A stretch of DNA of 61,373 nt from Bacteroidetes bacterium RIFCSPLOWO2_12_FULL_35_15 (GTDB lineage Bacteria; Bacteroidota; Bacteroidia; 2-12-FULL-35-15). The stretch covers positions 1 through 61,373 of the forward strand of contig MEPB01000062.1 of NCBI GenBank assembly GCA_001769385.1, given 5' to 3'. The notes under the pieces are model-generated. The model did no database searches and had not been told where the DNA came from. It saw only the letters and a program-made list of their open reading frames with translations. Below, one piece after another: positions 14,436-24,045 of this stretch. A program made the translations under genes and the position numbers. Each line of letters opens with the position of its first letter. Positions within the stretch are counted from its first letter, which is position 1.

Positions 14436-16412
14436 TTATTTTTTCATAATAATAAATTCAGTTCTTCTGTTTTTTTGGTGTTCCTCTTCTGAGCATTCAG
14501 AAACCACTTTTTCTTCACAAGCACATCCATTTACCAATTTTGCTTCACCATAACCTTTACCATAAATTCGCTCTGGTTTTGAAATTCTTTTTTTGATAAA
14601 GTCAGCAGATGCTTTTGCTCTTCTATCCGATAACTTCTGATTGTACTCTTTACTTGACCTGCAATCAGTGTGTGAGGTTAATTCAACAGTCAGGTTGGGA
14701 TGTTCATTCAATATCTTAACCATTTTATTTAATTCAGTTTCAGCATCAGGTCGGATATTATATTTATGATAATCAAAATAAATTGTACTAAATTCAAATA
14801 TTTTAGCTAAATCAGAACCTACTTGAATTTTTTTCTCAATAATTTCTTCTTTTGTAAGAAGTATCACATCTGCTTTTACAATAAATTCTTCTCCAAAAGT
14901 ATTTGTAATACTATCGCCATCAATGTATTTTTCTTTATGACCAATTAATTTGAAACTTTGATTTGTTTCAACCAAAAAGGCATATCCTGCATCGCCTTTT
15001 GTAGTGGTAGTATCTATTACATTTCCTTTATCATTTCGTAAAGTAATAAACGTTTTTGGAATAGCAATTCCATCTTTATCCATTGCAATACCAATTATTT
15101 TTTTACCAATGTCTAACTTTAATATATCCACAGAATAAATATCATCATCTCCACTTCCACCGATCCTGTTTGAAGAAAAATAGCCCTTATTTGTCTTACC
15201 ATCCACTATTATCGCAAAATCATCGTTCTGGGTATTTAATGGAAAACCTGCATTAACAACACCACCAATTTGGGTGCCATTGATCGCACAAATAAATATA
15301 TCCAATCCTCCCAAGCCAAAACGTCCGTTAGAAGAGAAAAATAAAGTCTGTTTATTTTCTTCAAAGAATGGAAACAATTCATCACCTTCCGTATTTATTT
15401 TATTCCCAAGGTTTTCTGCTTTTCCCCAAGCACTTTTTTCGTCTTTACTAATTTTATAAATATCAGTTCCACCAAAGCCACCAGGCATATCACTGGCAAA
15501 ATACATTGTATTTCCGTCAAAGGATAAAGCAGGCTGACCAACAGAATATTCTTTATTATTTAAAATAAACGGTTCAGGCGTTGACCATTTGTTATCAGCA
15601 TAGGTGCGAAAATAAATTTCCAGTTTTACAACAAGTTCTTTTCTTTTGAGGTCGTAATTATTTTCTGTAAAAGCCATAAAAGTACCTTCTTTATTAAAAC
15701 TGGCAGGACCATCATTCATTTTACCATTTAAACTTTTATCAAAATTTTCAGGTGTTTTTAATTGATTAGTTTCTACTTCGGAAACATACATATTCAAAAA
15801 AGGTTTTCCATTACGATTGGATTCTTTTGGCATTAACTTGTTGGTTCTGGTAGATGCAAAAACAATTTTATCTTTATAATAAGAAGTTCCAAAATCTTGT
15901 GCATCAGTATTTACATTCAAATGTTCAACTTTAAAATTACCATTGTCTTTAACTAAATTGCTAAACACTGCTTTATTTGCTTTATAGTCTTGTGCGCGTA
16001 AATCTTCCGGTTTTAATTCAACAAATTTATCCATCTGTTTATTTGACTCTTCGTATTTACCATCAGTTTTTAAAACCATGGCATAGTTGTAATAATCTTC
16101 AGGCACTACTCCAATTGTTGTAGAAATTAATTTTGAATACGCTTCTGCTGATTGCACATTTTGATTCATGTTATGATAACTTTTAGCCAACTTTCGCTGT
16201 CCTTCTATACTGAGATCTTTTTCCTTTGAATAAACGTCAATAGCTTTATCAAAAGAATAAACAAAATAGTATTTGTCGCCTTTTAATTCCTTTGCCGATT
16301 TCTCTTCAGCGATGGCATCGATACCAGCTAATTTATTCGTTGATGATACCTGAGCAATAGCATTGATGCTAATTCCGGTAAATATGATTATGGGGATAAG
16401 TAATTTTTTCAT
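14436..16412 (-). CDS. PorE-like OmpA-family protein (TPR, PD40 propeller, CRD, OmpA)
   Basis: A 658-aa protein with a signal peptide (cleavage near AIAQ), a TPR region (about 35-155), a PD40/WD40-like beta-propeller (about 165-420; repeats such as FASDMPGGFGGTDIYKIS and FFSSNGRFGLGGLDIFI), a carboxypeptidase-regulatory-like domain (about 435-520) and a C-terminal OmpA peptidoglycan-binding domain (ELTSHTDCRSS, LSDRRAKASADFI, NRRTEFII). This is the domain order of PorE of the type IX secretion apparatus and of SprF-associated OmpA proteins. It does not carry an obvious lipobox. It probably anchors the adjacent PorP/SprF and adhesin to peptidoglycan. Confidence 0.85.
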   Translation of the reverse strand: MKKLLIPIIIFTGISINAIAQVSSTNKLAGIDAIAEEKSAKELKGDKYYFVYSFDKAIDVYSKEKDLSIEGQRKLAKSYHNMNQNVQSAEAYSKLISTTIGVVPEDYYNYAMVLKTDGKYEESNKQMDKFVELKPEDLRAQDYKANKAVFSNLVKDNGNFKVEHLNVNTDAQDFGTSYYKDKIVFASTRTNKLMPKESNRNGKPFLNMYVSEVETNQLKTPENFDKSLNGKMNDGPASFNKEGTFMAFTENNYDLKRKELVVKLEIYFRTYADNKWSTPEPFILNNKEYSVGQPALSFDGNTMYFASDMPGGFGGTDIYKISKDEKSAWGKAENLGNKINTEGDELFPFFEENKQTLFFSSNGRFGLGGLDIFICAINGTQIGGVVNAGFPLNTQNDDFAIIVDGKTNKGYFSSNRIGGSGDDDIYSVDILKLDIGKKIIGIAMDKDGIAIPKTFITLRNDKGNVIDTTTTKGDAGYAFLVETNQSFKLIGHKEKYIDGDSITNTFGEEFIVKADVILLTKEEIIEKKIQVGSDLAKIFEFSTIYFDYHKYNIRPDAETELNKMVKILNEHPNLTVELTSHTDCRSSKEYNQKLSDRRAKASADFIKKRISKPERIYGKGYGEAKLVNGCACEEKVVSECSEEEHQKNRRTEFIIMKK

Positions 16413-16432
16413 TTGCTTGTGTGTTTTTGAAT

Positions 16433-17374
16433 TTAAAAATATCTTGGGGTGCGGATTTGTTTTTTATTTGGAAATATGATATCATATCTTAATGCAATTT
16501 CATGGCTTCCTTTGTTATACGTTGATGTTTTTAAGCCAAACGACCAGTCATATGAATAACCGATATGAAATTGTTCTGTAATGTCAAATCCTACTAAGGC
16601 TCCAACCGCATCACCTGTGCGAAACATGGCACCAACCAATAATTTTTTCATGATGATGAATGATGCTGTAACATCTGCCTGAACAGGAGCCGCAGTTGTC
16701 ACTTTAATAAGCGTTGTAGGTTTAAAAGCCAGATTATCAGTAATATTAAGCACCGTACCTGCTATCAAAAAGTAATGCCTTTGTTCTTTTCCAATCAATG
16801 TACTTCCATTTTCCTGTTTTACTATTGAATAACTATTTTGTAAAAGATTTGGAACTGAAATACCTGCATAAAAACGTTCTCTTGAATAATACGCACCAAA
16901 ACCAAAATTAGGTGTTACGTGATTACTGATATTATTTTGAAACACAGGATCCGCTTGTTCATCCAGCTGAAGTGAACTCAAGTTTGCTTGAAATATTTTC
17001 GCTCCTGCACTTAAACCAAAAGCTAATTTCGACTTTTCATTTAGCTTCATGATATATGCAAAATCAGCAAACAGCGATGTATTATTAACAGGACCAATTT
17101 TATCATTTGATACTGATAAGCCCACTCCAATATGCTCATTTTTTAAAGGAGAATGCATCGTTAATGTCTGTGTTAAAGGCGCACCTTTAAAATCAACCCA
17201 TTGCGAACGATGGAGTGCTGTAATGGTTAAAGCTTCTCTGCTACCGGCATATCCGGGATTTACCATTAATGTATTATACATATAATGGGTGTACATTGGA
17301 TCTTGCTGCGCACCAACATTTAAACTCCCCAGAGTTAAAATCAATACTGCTGTAATTTTTTTAAGTGTTTTCAT
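16433..17374 (-). CDS. Type IX secretion membrane protein, PorP/SprF family
   Basis: A 313-aa protein with a signal peptide (cleavage near VGAQ) and the PorP/SprF signature at its N-terminus (QDPMYTHYMYNTLMVNPGYAGS, shortened here) and C-terminus (HIGYSYDWSFGLKTSTYNKG, SHEIALRYDI). PorP/SprF barrels are needed to export or attach type B T9SS substrates and are usually encoded beside them. Here the substrate gene lies 45 bp upstream and the PorE-like gene 20 bp downstream, so the three form one functional unit. Confidence 0.92.
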   Translation of the reverse strand: MKTLKKITAVLILTLGSLNVGAQQDPMYTHYMYNTLMVNPGYAGSREALTITALHRSQWVDFKGAPLTQTLTMHSPLKNEHIGVGLSVSNDKIGPVNNTSLFADFAYIMKLNEKSKLAFGLSAGAKIFQANLSSLQLDEQADPVFQNNISNHVTPNFGFGAYYSRERFYAGISVPNLLQNSYSIVKQENGSTLIGKEQRHYFLIAGTVLNITDNLAFKPTTLIKVTTAAPVQADVTASFIIMKKLLVGAMFRTGDAVGALVGFDITEQFHIGYSYDWSFGLKTSTYNKGSHEIALRYDIIFPNKKQIRTPRYF

Positions 17375-17419
17375 TTTTTTTGTTTTTATTTTTCAATATT
17401 ATTTTTCTATTCAATTTAT

Positions 17420-20400
17420 TTATTTGTTGAGATAAATAGTTCCTTTAAAAATATCTGAACCATCTTTCAAATCTAGTATATAGAAGTAGGTACCAACTGG
17501 TAATTCATTTCCTCCAACTTGTAATCCTATTGTACATTTACCATCCCAGGTATTTTGGTAAGGACTTGCTTCGAACACTTTATTTCCCCAACGATTAAAG
17601 ATCACGAATGTATTATCCGGGAAATTAAAAATTCCTCTGATCACAAATAGATCGTTTATGCCATCTCCATTTGGAGAGAATCCTTCAGGAATAAAGAAGT
17701 CTGTTGGAAATGTTTCAATTGATGAATTATTATTTGACATATCCGGATCAAGATTATTGCTATAGATTATGGCAGTGTTAACATAATTTCCTGTTGAATT
17801 TACAGTTGCTGTTACCATTAATGTTGCAGATGCTCCATTAATCATACTTCCGATTATCCAGACTCCGGTTGATGGGTCATAGGAACCTGCTGTTGTTGTT
17901 GATGAAACATAAGTATATCCGTTTTGTAATATATCTGAAACTTCAACGCCAGTTGCATTATCCGGTCCATTATTGGTTGCTACAATTGTAAATATTATTG
18001 TGTTTCCGATAAGTGGATGTATATTATTTACTGTTTTAACAATACTTAAATCAGTAGTTAAAGAACAATTATTTACGACAACTGTTACGGATGAAGGAAC
18101 AGAAGTACAACCATCAGATAAAATGGTTACTGTATAAGAACCGGCATCTGCAATTGAAGCAGTAAGAATTATAGGATTCTGATCTGGTGATGAATATCCA
18201 TTTGGACCAGTCCAGCTATAAGTTGCTCCTGAGATAGTTGCTGAACTTAAGTTAATTGCAGCTCCTAAACAAACCGGAGAATTGCTGCTTGCACTTGCAA
18301 CAGGTATAGTATTTACTGTGAGTTGTGTTACGATAATACTATCACAACCATTAATTGTTGAAAGCGTATCGGTATAGTTACCTGTCACCGTGTAGGTATT
18401 TCCATTGAATACATAACTGTTACCTGAACAAATTGTCTGAGGATTGTTAGCATTGTAAACTGGATTTACTGTGAGTTGTGTTACGATAATACTATCACAA
18501 CCATTAATTGTAGATAGCGTATCGGTATAGTTACCTGCCACCGTGTAGGTATTTCCATTGAATACATAACTGTTACCCGAACAAATTGTCTGAGGATTAT
18601 TAGCATTGTAAACAGGATTTACTGAAAGCTGTGTTGCAATTATACTATCACAACCATTAATTGTTGAAAGCGTATCGGTGTAGTTACCTGCCACCGTGTA
18701 GGTATTTCCATTGATTACATAACTGTTACCTGAACAAATTGTCTGAGGATTATTAACATTGTAAACAGTATTAATTGAAAGCTGTGTTGCAATAATACTA
18801 TCACAACCATTAATTGTTGAAAGAGTATCAGTATAATTACCTGCTAGCGTGTAAATATTTCCATTGATTACATAACTGTTTCCGGGACATATGGTTTGAG
18901 GATTATTCGCATTGTAAACAGGATTAATTGAAAGCTGTGTTAGAATAATACTATCACAACCATTAATTGTTGAAAGAGTATCAGTATAATTACCTGCGAC
19001 AGTATAAGTATTTCCATTGATTACATAACTGTTTCCGGGACATATGGTTTGAGGATTGTTGGTATTGTAAATTGGATTTACCGAAAGTTGCGTTACAATA
19101 ATACTATCGCAGCCATTGATTGTTGAAAGAGTATCACTATAGTTACCGGCCAGGGTGTATGTATTTCCATTGAATACATAAGTATCTCCGGAACATATGG
19201 CCTGAGGATTGTTCGTACTGTATGCAGGATTTACCGAAAGTTGTGTTACAATAATACTATCGCAACCATTAATTGTTGAAAGAGTATCACTATAGTTACC
19301 GGCCAATGTGTAAGTATTTCCGTTAAATAAATAACCGCTCCCTGCACATATTATTTGAGGATTGTTTGCATTATAAACCGGATTTACCGAAAGCGATACA
19401 TTTACTGAAGAATCATTTGCTGCGCATGTTCCTGAGATTAAAACATTATAATTATATGCTGTATCCAATATGCTTACAGGATTGATTGTAAGTGTGGCAG
19501 AATTTGCACCAGAAATAGTTCCGGCATTAATTAAGTTTACCAATCCTTTTCTCCATTGATAAGTAAGACCAACTCCAACAGCACTAACTGAAAAACTTGC
19601 AGAGCCACCAGCACATGCTGTTTGATTTACAGGTGCTACAGTAATATTTATTGTATCAAGAATTAATGAAACATTTATGGAAGAATCATTTGGCGGACAT
19701 GTTCCGGTTATTAATACATTATAGTTATATGCAGTATCAGAAGTACTCACAGGATTAATTGTAAGTACCGTAGAATTTGCACCTGAAATATTTCCTCCGT
19801 TAATTAAGTTTACACTTCCGATTCTCCATTGATAAGTAAGACCTGTTCCTGTTGCAACAACTGAAAAATTTACTGAACCTCCGGCACATGCTGCTTGATT
19901 GGTAGGTTCTGTGATAATAGTTGGGCCGGTGTTAACCATTAAAGAAACATTTATTGAAGTATCATTTGGTTGAGAAGATCCGAATACAATAACATTATAG
20001 AAGGATGAAGAATCAGCGATAGTTGCAGGATTAATAACTAGAATGGGAGAAGTTGCTCCGGAAATATTTCCTCCATTAATTAAGTTTACATTTCCTTTTC
20101 TCCATTGATATGTTAAACCGGTGCCTGTTGCCGTTACAGAAAAACTTACTGAGCCTCCAGCGCATGCTGTTTGATTGGATGGTTCAGAAGTAATAACAGG
20201 AGAAGAAATAGCACCGCAACTTCCTGCAGGTATGTTGACAGTTACCGAAGCAGTATTGACAGCACCAACTGTTGTAAGTGCTCTGCCATTAATTATCACT
20301 CCATTGGCTAAGCTGATTGCGCCATTGTTGCAAATAATCGTTCCGTTGAAAACAGAATAGTCATTTATACTCACTGCACCATCAACCATCCAATATATAT

Positions 20401-21553
20401 TTTTTGATTGTGCACCATTGATCAAATTAACTTTTGAATAGGTACTTGTTCCCAAAGAACCTTTTATTTGGATAACAAATACAGCATTGGGATCGCCCAA
20501 GGCATTCAAATAAAGTGTATCTGTAAATGTTACAGATGCATTCATAATATAAGTATGTGGAGTAAGAACCAAGTTATTTCCAAACTGGGTAGGATACAAC
20601 AACTCTATATCAGATGGTAGTAGGTTAAGATAATTATAAACATTTAGTAAGTCTGCTGAGCATGCTGCAGTTGAACCATCCGGTACAGGATGAATTGCAC
20701 CTACTACAAATAATGGATTGTAACCTGTGGTTGTTCCTCCGCCATTTGATCCGATATCGCCTATTGCATGAGAATTTCCATCATCTGTTACCGGCCCGAT
20801 AGAAGAAAACAATGCATAACAATCTACAGAGGCAAGTGTAGGAGCGATTGGTCCTGTAAGAACGGGACTGCCACAACCAATAGGTGTATATGCCAATGTC
20901 CCGTCAAGAGTAATTGCACCAGACGTAGAAAGTGCTCTTCCTTCAAGAGTATCATTAGTGGTCATACTAATTGCAGCATTGTTCGCAATAATAGTTCCTC
21001 TCATTGTCGTTGCCGGAGCCATGCTAACCATTCCTTCCACTTTCCAGAATACATTACATGCTTTTGCTCCATTTATTAAATGAACTTTAGCAGCAGCGTT
21101 TGTAGAAAAAGCTCCCTGTATCTGAAAAATAAATACAGCTGAAGAATTTCCCTGCCCATCCAAAGTAAGATCCAAGTTTAACGTTGCAGGAGTGGCGATA
21201 GAGTAAACACCTGCATTAAGAATCTGTCCGTTACCAAGTAAAGGTGCAGGAAAAAAAGTTGGAACAGTAGCGTTCAACTGGTTATAGGCAAGCGTAAGAT
21301 CAGCAGCACAAGTGGCACTTACGCCATCATTGTCATGCATCACTCCGTTTACATTTCCGAAACCTGTGCTGGAACCACTGTTAGTTCCTACATTTCCTGT
21401 AAGATGAGAAATACCTGTATTGGTTACAGCTCCTGCAGTGGAGAAGAGAACAAAATTTGCTGCAGTTCCCAAGTTAGGTGCCTGTCCGAAATTTACTTTC
21501 GGAAAATTCAATAGCATGATAGCTATTATAATAAGTACTAATTTATTTTTCAT
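17420..21553 (-). CDS. Giant secreted adhesin: two DUF3494 domains, Ig-like and 51-aa repeats, type B T9SS C-terminus
   Basis: A 1377-aa protein. Order: signal peptide (to about 23), two DUF3494 ice-binding-like domains (about 28-230 and 240-445), three Ig-like repeats of about 92 aa (each with QTACAGGS and GLTYQWR), seven 51-aa repeats (each with NGNTYT, DTLSTINGCDSI), another Ig-like domain, a DUF11 domain (about 1165-1280) and a gliding-motility-associated C-terminal domain (FIPEGFSPNGDGINDLFVIR, FNRWGNKVF). The last marks a type B T9SS substrate. It leads the operon with porP/sprF and porE-like genes. Likely a cell-surface adhesin; ice or polysaccharide binding by the DUF3494 pair is an inference. 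Confidence 0.88.
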   Translation of the reverse strand: MKNKLVLIIIAIMLLNFPKVNFGQAPNLGTAANFVLFSTAGAVTNTGISHLTGNVGTNSGSSTGFGNVNGVMHDNDGVSATCAADLTLAYNQLNATVPTFFPAPLLGNGQILNAGVYSIATPATLNLDLTLDGQGNSSAVFIFQIQGAFSTNAAAKVHLINGAKACNVFWKVEGMVSMAPATTMRGTIIANNAAISMTTNDTLEGRALSTSGAITLDGTLAYTPIGCGSPVLTGPIAPTLASVDCYALFSSIGPVTDDGNSHAIGDIGSNGGGTTTGYNPLFVVGAIHPVPDGSTAACSADLLNVYNYLNLLPSDIELLYPTQFGNNLVLTPHTYIMNASVTFTDTLYLNALGDPNAVFVIQIKGSLGTSTYSKVNLINGAQSKNIYWMVDGAVSINDYSVFNGTIICNNGAISLANGVIINGRALTTVGAVNTASVTVNIPAGSCGAISSPVITSEPSNQTACAGGSVSFSVTATGTGLTYQWRKGNVNLINGGNISGATSPILVINPATIADSSSFYNVIVFGSSQPNDTSINVSLMVNTGPTIITEPTNQAACAGGSVNFSVVATGTGLTYQWRIGSVNLINGGNISGANSTVLTINPVSTSDTAYNYNVLITGTCPPNDSSINVSLILDTINITVAPVNQTACAGGSASFSVSAVGVGLTYQWRKGLVNLINAGTISGANSATLTINPVSILDTAYNYNVLISGTCAANDSSVNVSLSVNPVYNANNPQIICAGSGYLFNGNTYTLAGNYSDTLSTINGCDSIIVTQLSVNPAYSTNNPQAICSGDTYVFNGNTYTLAGNYSDTLSTINGCDSIIVTQLSVNPIYNTNNPQTICPGNSYVINGNTYTVAGNYTDTLSTINGCDSIILTQLSINPVYNANNPQTICPGNSYVINGNIYTLAGNYTDTLSTINGCDSIIATQLSINTVYNVNNPQTICSGNSYVINGNTYTVAGNYTDTLSTINGCDSIIATQLSVNPVYNANNPQTICSGNSYVFNGNTYTVAGNYTDTLSTINGCDSIIVTQLTVNPVYNANNPQTICSGNSYVFNGNTYTVTGNYTDTLSTINGCDSIIVTQLTVNTIPVASASSNSPVCLGAAINLSSATISGATYSWTGPNGYSSPDQNPIILTASIADAGSYTVTILSDGCTSVPSSVTVVVNNCSLTTDLSIVKTVNNIHPLIGNTIIFTIVATNNGPDNATGVEVSDILQNGYTYVSSTTTAGSYDPSTGVWIIGSMINGASATLMVTATVNSTGNYVNTAIIYSNNLDPDMSNNNSSIETFPTDFFIPEGFSPNGDGINDLFVIRGIFNFPDNTFVIFNRWGNKVFEASPYQNTWDGKCTIGLQVGGNELPVGTYFYILDLKDGSDIFKGTIYLNK
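18315..19385 (-). repeat. Seven tandem 153-bp coding repeats in the adhesin gene
   Basis: The units encode 51-aa blocks centred on DTLSTINGCDSI. They are near-identical at DNA level (for example ACTATCACAACCATTAATTG recurs). The downstream units (lower coordinates) are most alike, suggesting recent expansion. The repeat number is likely variable between strains. Confidence 0.85.
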
Positions 21554-21589
21554 TTTTATAAAATTTAGTTGTGTTTAATTTTCATGCAG

Positions 21590-21658
21590 CAAAGTTGCGT
21601 TGGTGCGAGACCTTATGTGTTACATAATATTTTTAAACAATTACATCATTCACACATT
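21590..21658 (-). promoter_or_regulatory. Shared stress promoter element, copy 4 (adhesin-porP-porE operon)
   Basis: Minus strand: GTGTGAATGATGTAAT, 15 bp, TGTAAC, 25 bp, TTTG, 37 bp before the adhesin start. Confidence 0.85.
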
Positions 21659-21689
21659 AACGATTTCTTTTTTTTATAAAAATAAAAAA

Positions 21690-21721
21690 TCCTCAGAGCC
21701 TATTATTATTGGCATTGAGGA
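21690..21721 (-). terminator. Terminator-like hairpin after the cbpA-cbpM operon
   Basis: TCCTCAGAGCC and GGCATTGAGGA pair around a 10-base loop. On the minus strand the hairpin is followed by a T-rich tract (TTTTTTATTTTTAT). A MITE lies between it and cbpM. Confidence 0.7.
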
Positions 21722-21856
21722 CTTATAGTATTAAATAATTTATCTTATGAAATCAGTAAGATGATTTTATTTTGCTAATTTTTTTGTAATTATATTTTCA
21801 TAAAAGATTAATTTTAGAATATAATTGAAAAAATGTTTATCATTAAATTATTTTTT

Positions 21857-22019
21857 GAGCCTGTTTAAATTTTACTTAAAATATATTATATGTCATTTCG
21901 AGCGGAAGGAAATGAAGAGAAATCTGTTTATCGAGGATATGATTTCTCCCGCTGGTCGAAATGACAGAATGGTAAAAATATCGGAATCAGATTTTTTTAT
22001 TAAAAATTTAACAGGCTCT
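21857..22019. mobile_element. MITE family, copy A
   Basis: Ends GAGCCTGTTTAAATTTTA and AAATTTAACAGGCTC are inverted repeats. Internal arms ATGTCATTTCGA and TCGAAATGACAGAATGG form a second palindrome around AGAAATC-type sequence. No ORF. It ends 4 bp from the cbpM stop. The rest of the 470-bp gap holds promoter copy 4, the hairpin at 21690 and about 130 bp with nothing visible. Confidence 0.8.
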
Positions 22020-22023
22020 TACA

Positions 22024-22323
22024 TTATTCATTTTCGTCATAAAGACGAAGCTTATTTTTGAGTGCACTAATTTCATTTTGCATGGAGTTTACTTTTTGCA
22101 ATAAATGAGTGATGGTTTCGATCCCTTCTAAATTAATATCCAACTCGTAATGGAAACGAATAATTTTTTCTAATTGTTGTAGTTGGTTCACTTCAATAAA
22201 CTCAGTTTCTTTAATGGTAGCAATTTCTATCATCCCCATTTTTTGTAATGAACGGACAAATGAAATTTCAATGTTGTGGTTCGTACAAAATACATCTACA
22301 GAAATTAAATTTTCGATTTGCAT
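22024..22323 (-). CDS. cbpM: CbpM-like chaperone modulator
   Basis: A 99-aa helical protein of the MerR-related CbpM family, starting MQIENLISVDVFCTNHNIEI, with an acidic C-terminal coiled coil. It directly follows the cbpA gene (17 bp), the canonical pairing. CbpM binds the J domain of CbpA and inhibits its chaperone and DNA-binding activities. Assignment rests on length, context and pattern rather than on a diagnostic motif. Confidence 0.78.
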   Translation of the reverse strand: MQIENLISVDVFCTNHNIEISFVRSLQKMGMIEIATIKETEFIEVNQLQQLEKIIRFHYELDINLEGIETITHLLQKVNSMQNEISALKNKLRLYDENE

Positions 22324-22340
22324 TGTTTGCGTTTTAAAAA

Positions 22341-23225
22341 TTATGATTTAGATAATTCAGAAAATAGTTCTCTTTGTTTATCTGTTAAATTTGTTGGGAT
22401 TTTAATAACATAGGTCACAAATAAATCTCCAAAATGTTTTTCATTTTTATAAACGGGGAATCCTTTGCCTTTTAATTTTATTTTACTTCCATTTTGTGTT
22501 TCGGGCTTTACAGTTAGTTTCACTTTACCGCTCAGTGTATCAATTGTAATCTCACCTCCTAATACCGCAGTATAAAGATCTAAATCTACGGTAGTATATA
22601 AATTATCTCCCAATCTTTTAATAGTTGGATGATTGGCAATTGAAAATTTAATGTACAGATCACCATTAGGTCCTCCATTTATTCCAGGTCCACCATGCCC
22701 GGGAATTTTAATTGTTTGTCCGTTTTCAATACCTGCAGGGATTGTAATTCGAATATTCTTCCCGTTTACAGCTAATGTTTTTGTATGGGTTTTATAAGCA
22801 TCAATGAGTTCGAGATGCAATTCTGTAGTGTAATCTTCTCCTCGGTATTTTACCTGCCTGCCTCTTCCTGCGCCTGCTGATCCGCCAAACATGGATTCAA
22901 AAAAACTGGAAAAATCACCTTCCTGTTCAGCTCCTGTAAACCCTGTCCTTCGTGACCCGGATGATTGTTGTTGCTGCTTTGCTTTCTCAAATTCTTCGGC
23001 ATGTTGCCAATCCGCGCCATATTGGTCGTATTTTTTTCGCTTTTCCGGATCGCTTAACACTTCATTTGCTTCATTGATCTGCTGAAAATTCTTTTTAGCG
23101 TTTGCATCATTCGGGTTAAGATCCGGATGATACTTTCTCGCTAATTTCCGATAAGCATTTTTGATGTCCTTTAACGCTGCTGTTTTATCAATTCCTAATA
23201 TTTTATAATAGTCCAGAAAAGCCAT
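22341..23225 (-). CDS. cbpA: CbpA-like J-domain co-chaperone
   Basis: A 294-aa class II J protein with an N-terminal J domain carrying HPD (KYHPDLNP, about residues 32-36), a Gly/Ser/Gln-rich linker, and the DnaJ C-terminal substrate-binding domains (IRITIPAGIENGQTIKIPGH, LYTAVLGGEITIDTLSG). It lacks the zinc-finger CxxCxGxG repeats, which separates it from DnaJ. It works with DnaK and may bind curved DNA. No copy of the shared promoter element is upstream. Confidence 0.9.
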   Translation of the reverse strand: MAFLDYYKILGIDKTAALKDIKNAYRKLARKYHPDLNPNDANAKKNFQQINEANEVLSDPEKRKKYDQYGADWQHAEEFEKAKQQQQSSGSRRTGFTGAEQEGDFSSFFESMFGGSAGAGRGRQVKYRGEDYTTELHLELIDAYKTHTKTLAVNGKNIRITIPAGIENGQTIKIPGHGGPGINGGPNGDLYIKFSIANHPTIKRLGDNLYTTVDLDLYTAVLGGEITIDTLSGKVKLTVKPETQNGSKIKLKGKGFPVYKNEKHFGDLFVTYVIKIPTNLTDKQRELFSELSKS

Positions 23226-23523
23226 GTTTTTGCTTTGATTAAATTTTAAAGAAAATGCTTGGATATTTTTCTTTTTTCATTTGCCGGTAAAAAAACAAAT
23301 TTAATTTTTTGATTTTGTAATGCAAAAATTACATATATATCTTATAATACAATTTTAAATTTTTTAAGTTTAGTATGTAATTTCTGAGTTAAATATAGAG
23401 ATACTAAAAATCAAATGCAATGCTTTTGGACACTCCGTCTTTAAAATTAAAATTAGAATTATTATTTTCTGTCAATGCCCCTCCTGTATTTTAAAATTCG
23501 GTAAAATCAACAATAAAATGTTC

Positions 23524-24045
23524 TTATATCTTATTATTAATTTTGATATCTTTTAACTGAATTCCAATTTCATTAATATTGTGGTTTATCTTCGTCTTAA
23601 AATTTTCCCATTTCACTTTCATCTCTTCATAGTATTCATCCATCTGCTTTCTTAGATCATTATTGTCTTTTTCCAAACTTATTATTGTTCTTAGTAATTT
23701 AGAATCTGCGTTTGGAATACCTTTTATTTCTTTTATCTTATTTTCATTTGCACGTATTTTCTTTTCAGTCTCTATCTTAAATTTTGTCCATTCATCAGGA
23801 TTTTCATTCTTCATCGCTGACTCTAATTTCTTTGGCTCTTCAATTATTTCTTTGATAACGCTATCACTATCGTTTTCATTGGAGATCATTTTTTCTTCCT
23901 TAACTTGTTCAAAAGCATTATCCGTATTTTGTTCATGAGATTCACACGAAACTAAAATCATTACAGAAAAACAAACTGTTACAATTCTTAAAAAAAAATT
24001 TACGTTCGTGCACATATGCATACTCATTAGATTATTATTTTTCAT
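23524..24045 (-). CDS. sll1863-like coiled-coil lipoprotein, second copy
   Basis: I start at MKNNNLMSMHMCTN (24045), which overlaps the end of the DUF4239 gene by 11 bp and gives a usable lipoprotein signal (lipobox ILVSC). The ORF from 24120 lies wholly inside the neighbour. The C-terminal half (KIRANENKIKEIKG, then LRKQMDEYYEEMKVKWENFK) matches the sll1863-like lipoprotein at 13594-14031, including the ExxxKWExFK block. The middle is acidic and probably disordered. About 300 bp downstream of cbpA (23226-23523) show no feature. Confidence 0.7.
   Translation of the reverse strand: MKNNNLMSMHMCTNVNFFLRIVTVCFSVMILVSCESHEQNTDNAFEQVKEEKMISNENDSDSVIKEIIEEPKKLESAMKNENPDEWTKFKIETEKKIRANENKIKEIKGIPNADSKLLRTIISLEKDNNDLRKQMDEYYEEMKVKWENFKTKINHNINEIGIQLKDIKINNKI

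Noticed and set aside
18315-19385. Regularly spaced repeats as a CRISPR array
   Set aside because: The 153-bp units are continuous coding repeats without spacers, in frame with the adhesin, and no cas genes are present.
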